Shown here in pieces: positions 13,554-13,613 of a stretch of 13,613 nt of DNA. Source of the stretch: an uncultured bacterium (GTDB lineage Bacteria; Bacteroidota; Bacteroidia; Bacteroidales; Marinifilaceae). The stretch is taken from positions 1-13,613 of the forward strand of contig CAJMSX010000073.1 of NCBI GenBank assembly GCA_905216195.1. Direction: 5' to 3'. Within the stretch, counting starts at the first letter, position 1. Each line of letters starts with the position of its first letter. A program made the position numbers and the translations under genes. The notes under the pieces are model-generated. The model worked only from the letters and a program-made list of their open reading frames with translations. It searched no databases and was not told where the DNA came from.

Positions 13554-13613
13554 CATTATGTTATTCGGACTTGGATGATATTTTCAGAAATGGTAATAAA
13601 CTCTTTGTTTCAA

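Overview
The window looks like a chromosomal segment from a Bacteroidota bacterium, most likely Bacteroidales. The reasons are Bacteroides-type promoter motifs (a -7 box of the form TAnnTTTG) at a tRNA gene and upstream of several genes, start codons that mostly lack Shine-Dalgarno sequences, several short lipoproteins with relaxed lipoboxes, and an integrase arm domain of the kind typical of Bacteroides integrative elements. CGG arginine codons and CCGG tetramers are frequent. That would suit Odoribacter-like genera, but this placement is only an impression.

Left part (1-5342): a leftward membrane acyltransferase (213-1349) lies divergent to an orphan OmpR-type response regulator (1567-2265) whose receiver has lost its phosphoacceptor aspartate. 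Next comes a leftward two-gene lipoprotein operon (3731 to 2406). Its two products share an ungapped ~55-residue module, and a third copy of the core sits inside the first protein. Then come a leftward pair of poorly known ORFs (4692 to 3917) and a rightward gene for a very charged coiled-coil protein with an exact 40-residue internal duplication (4890-5342). A 410-base stretch without a convincing gene follows; it holds a nested inverted repeat and a 12-base palindrome.

Middle (5753-11210): a complete tripartite RND efflux operon, in the order lipoprotein adaptor, inner-membrane pump, TolC-type outer-membrane channel, with gaps of 34 and 12 bases. No dedicated regulator gene is adjacent.

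Right part (11261-13613): a leftward NhaC-type Na+/H+ antiporter is divergent to a tRNA-Arg(TCT) gene, and each has a recognisable Bacteroides-type promoter. The tRNA is followed by a strong hairpin terminator and then by AT-richer sequence. This carries the N-terminal arm domain of a tyrosine integrase, broken after about 45 residues, a small helical ORF of unknown function, and a 15-base perfect inverted repeat. This end is best read as the scar of an integrative element that used the tRNA as its target.

I found no complete new defence or mobile system. The most unusual items are the phosphorylation-deficient regulator, the lipoprotein pair with the shared repeat module, the duplicated coiled-coil protein, and the tRNA-adjacent integrase remnant.
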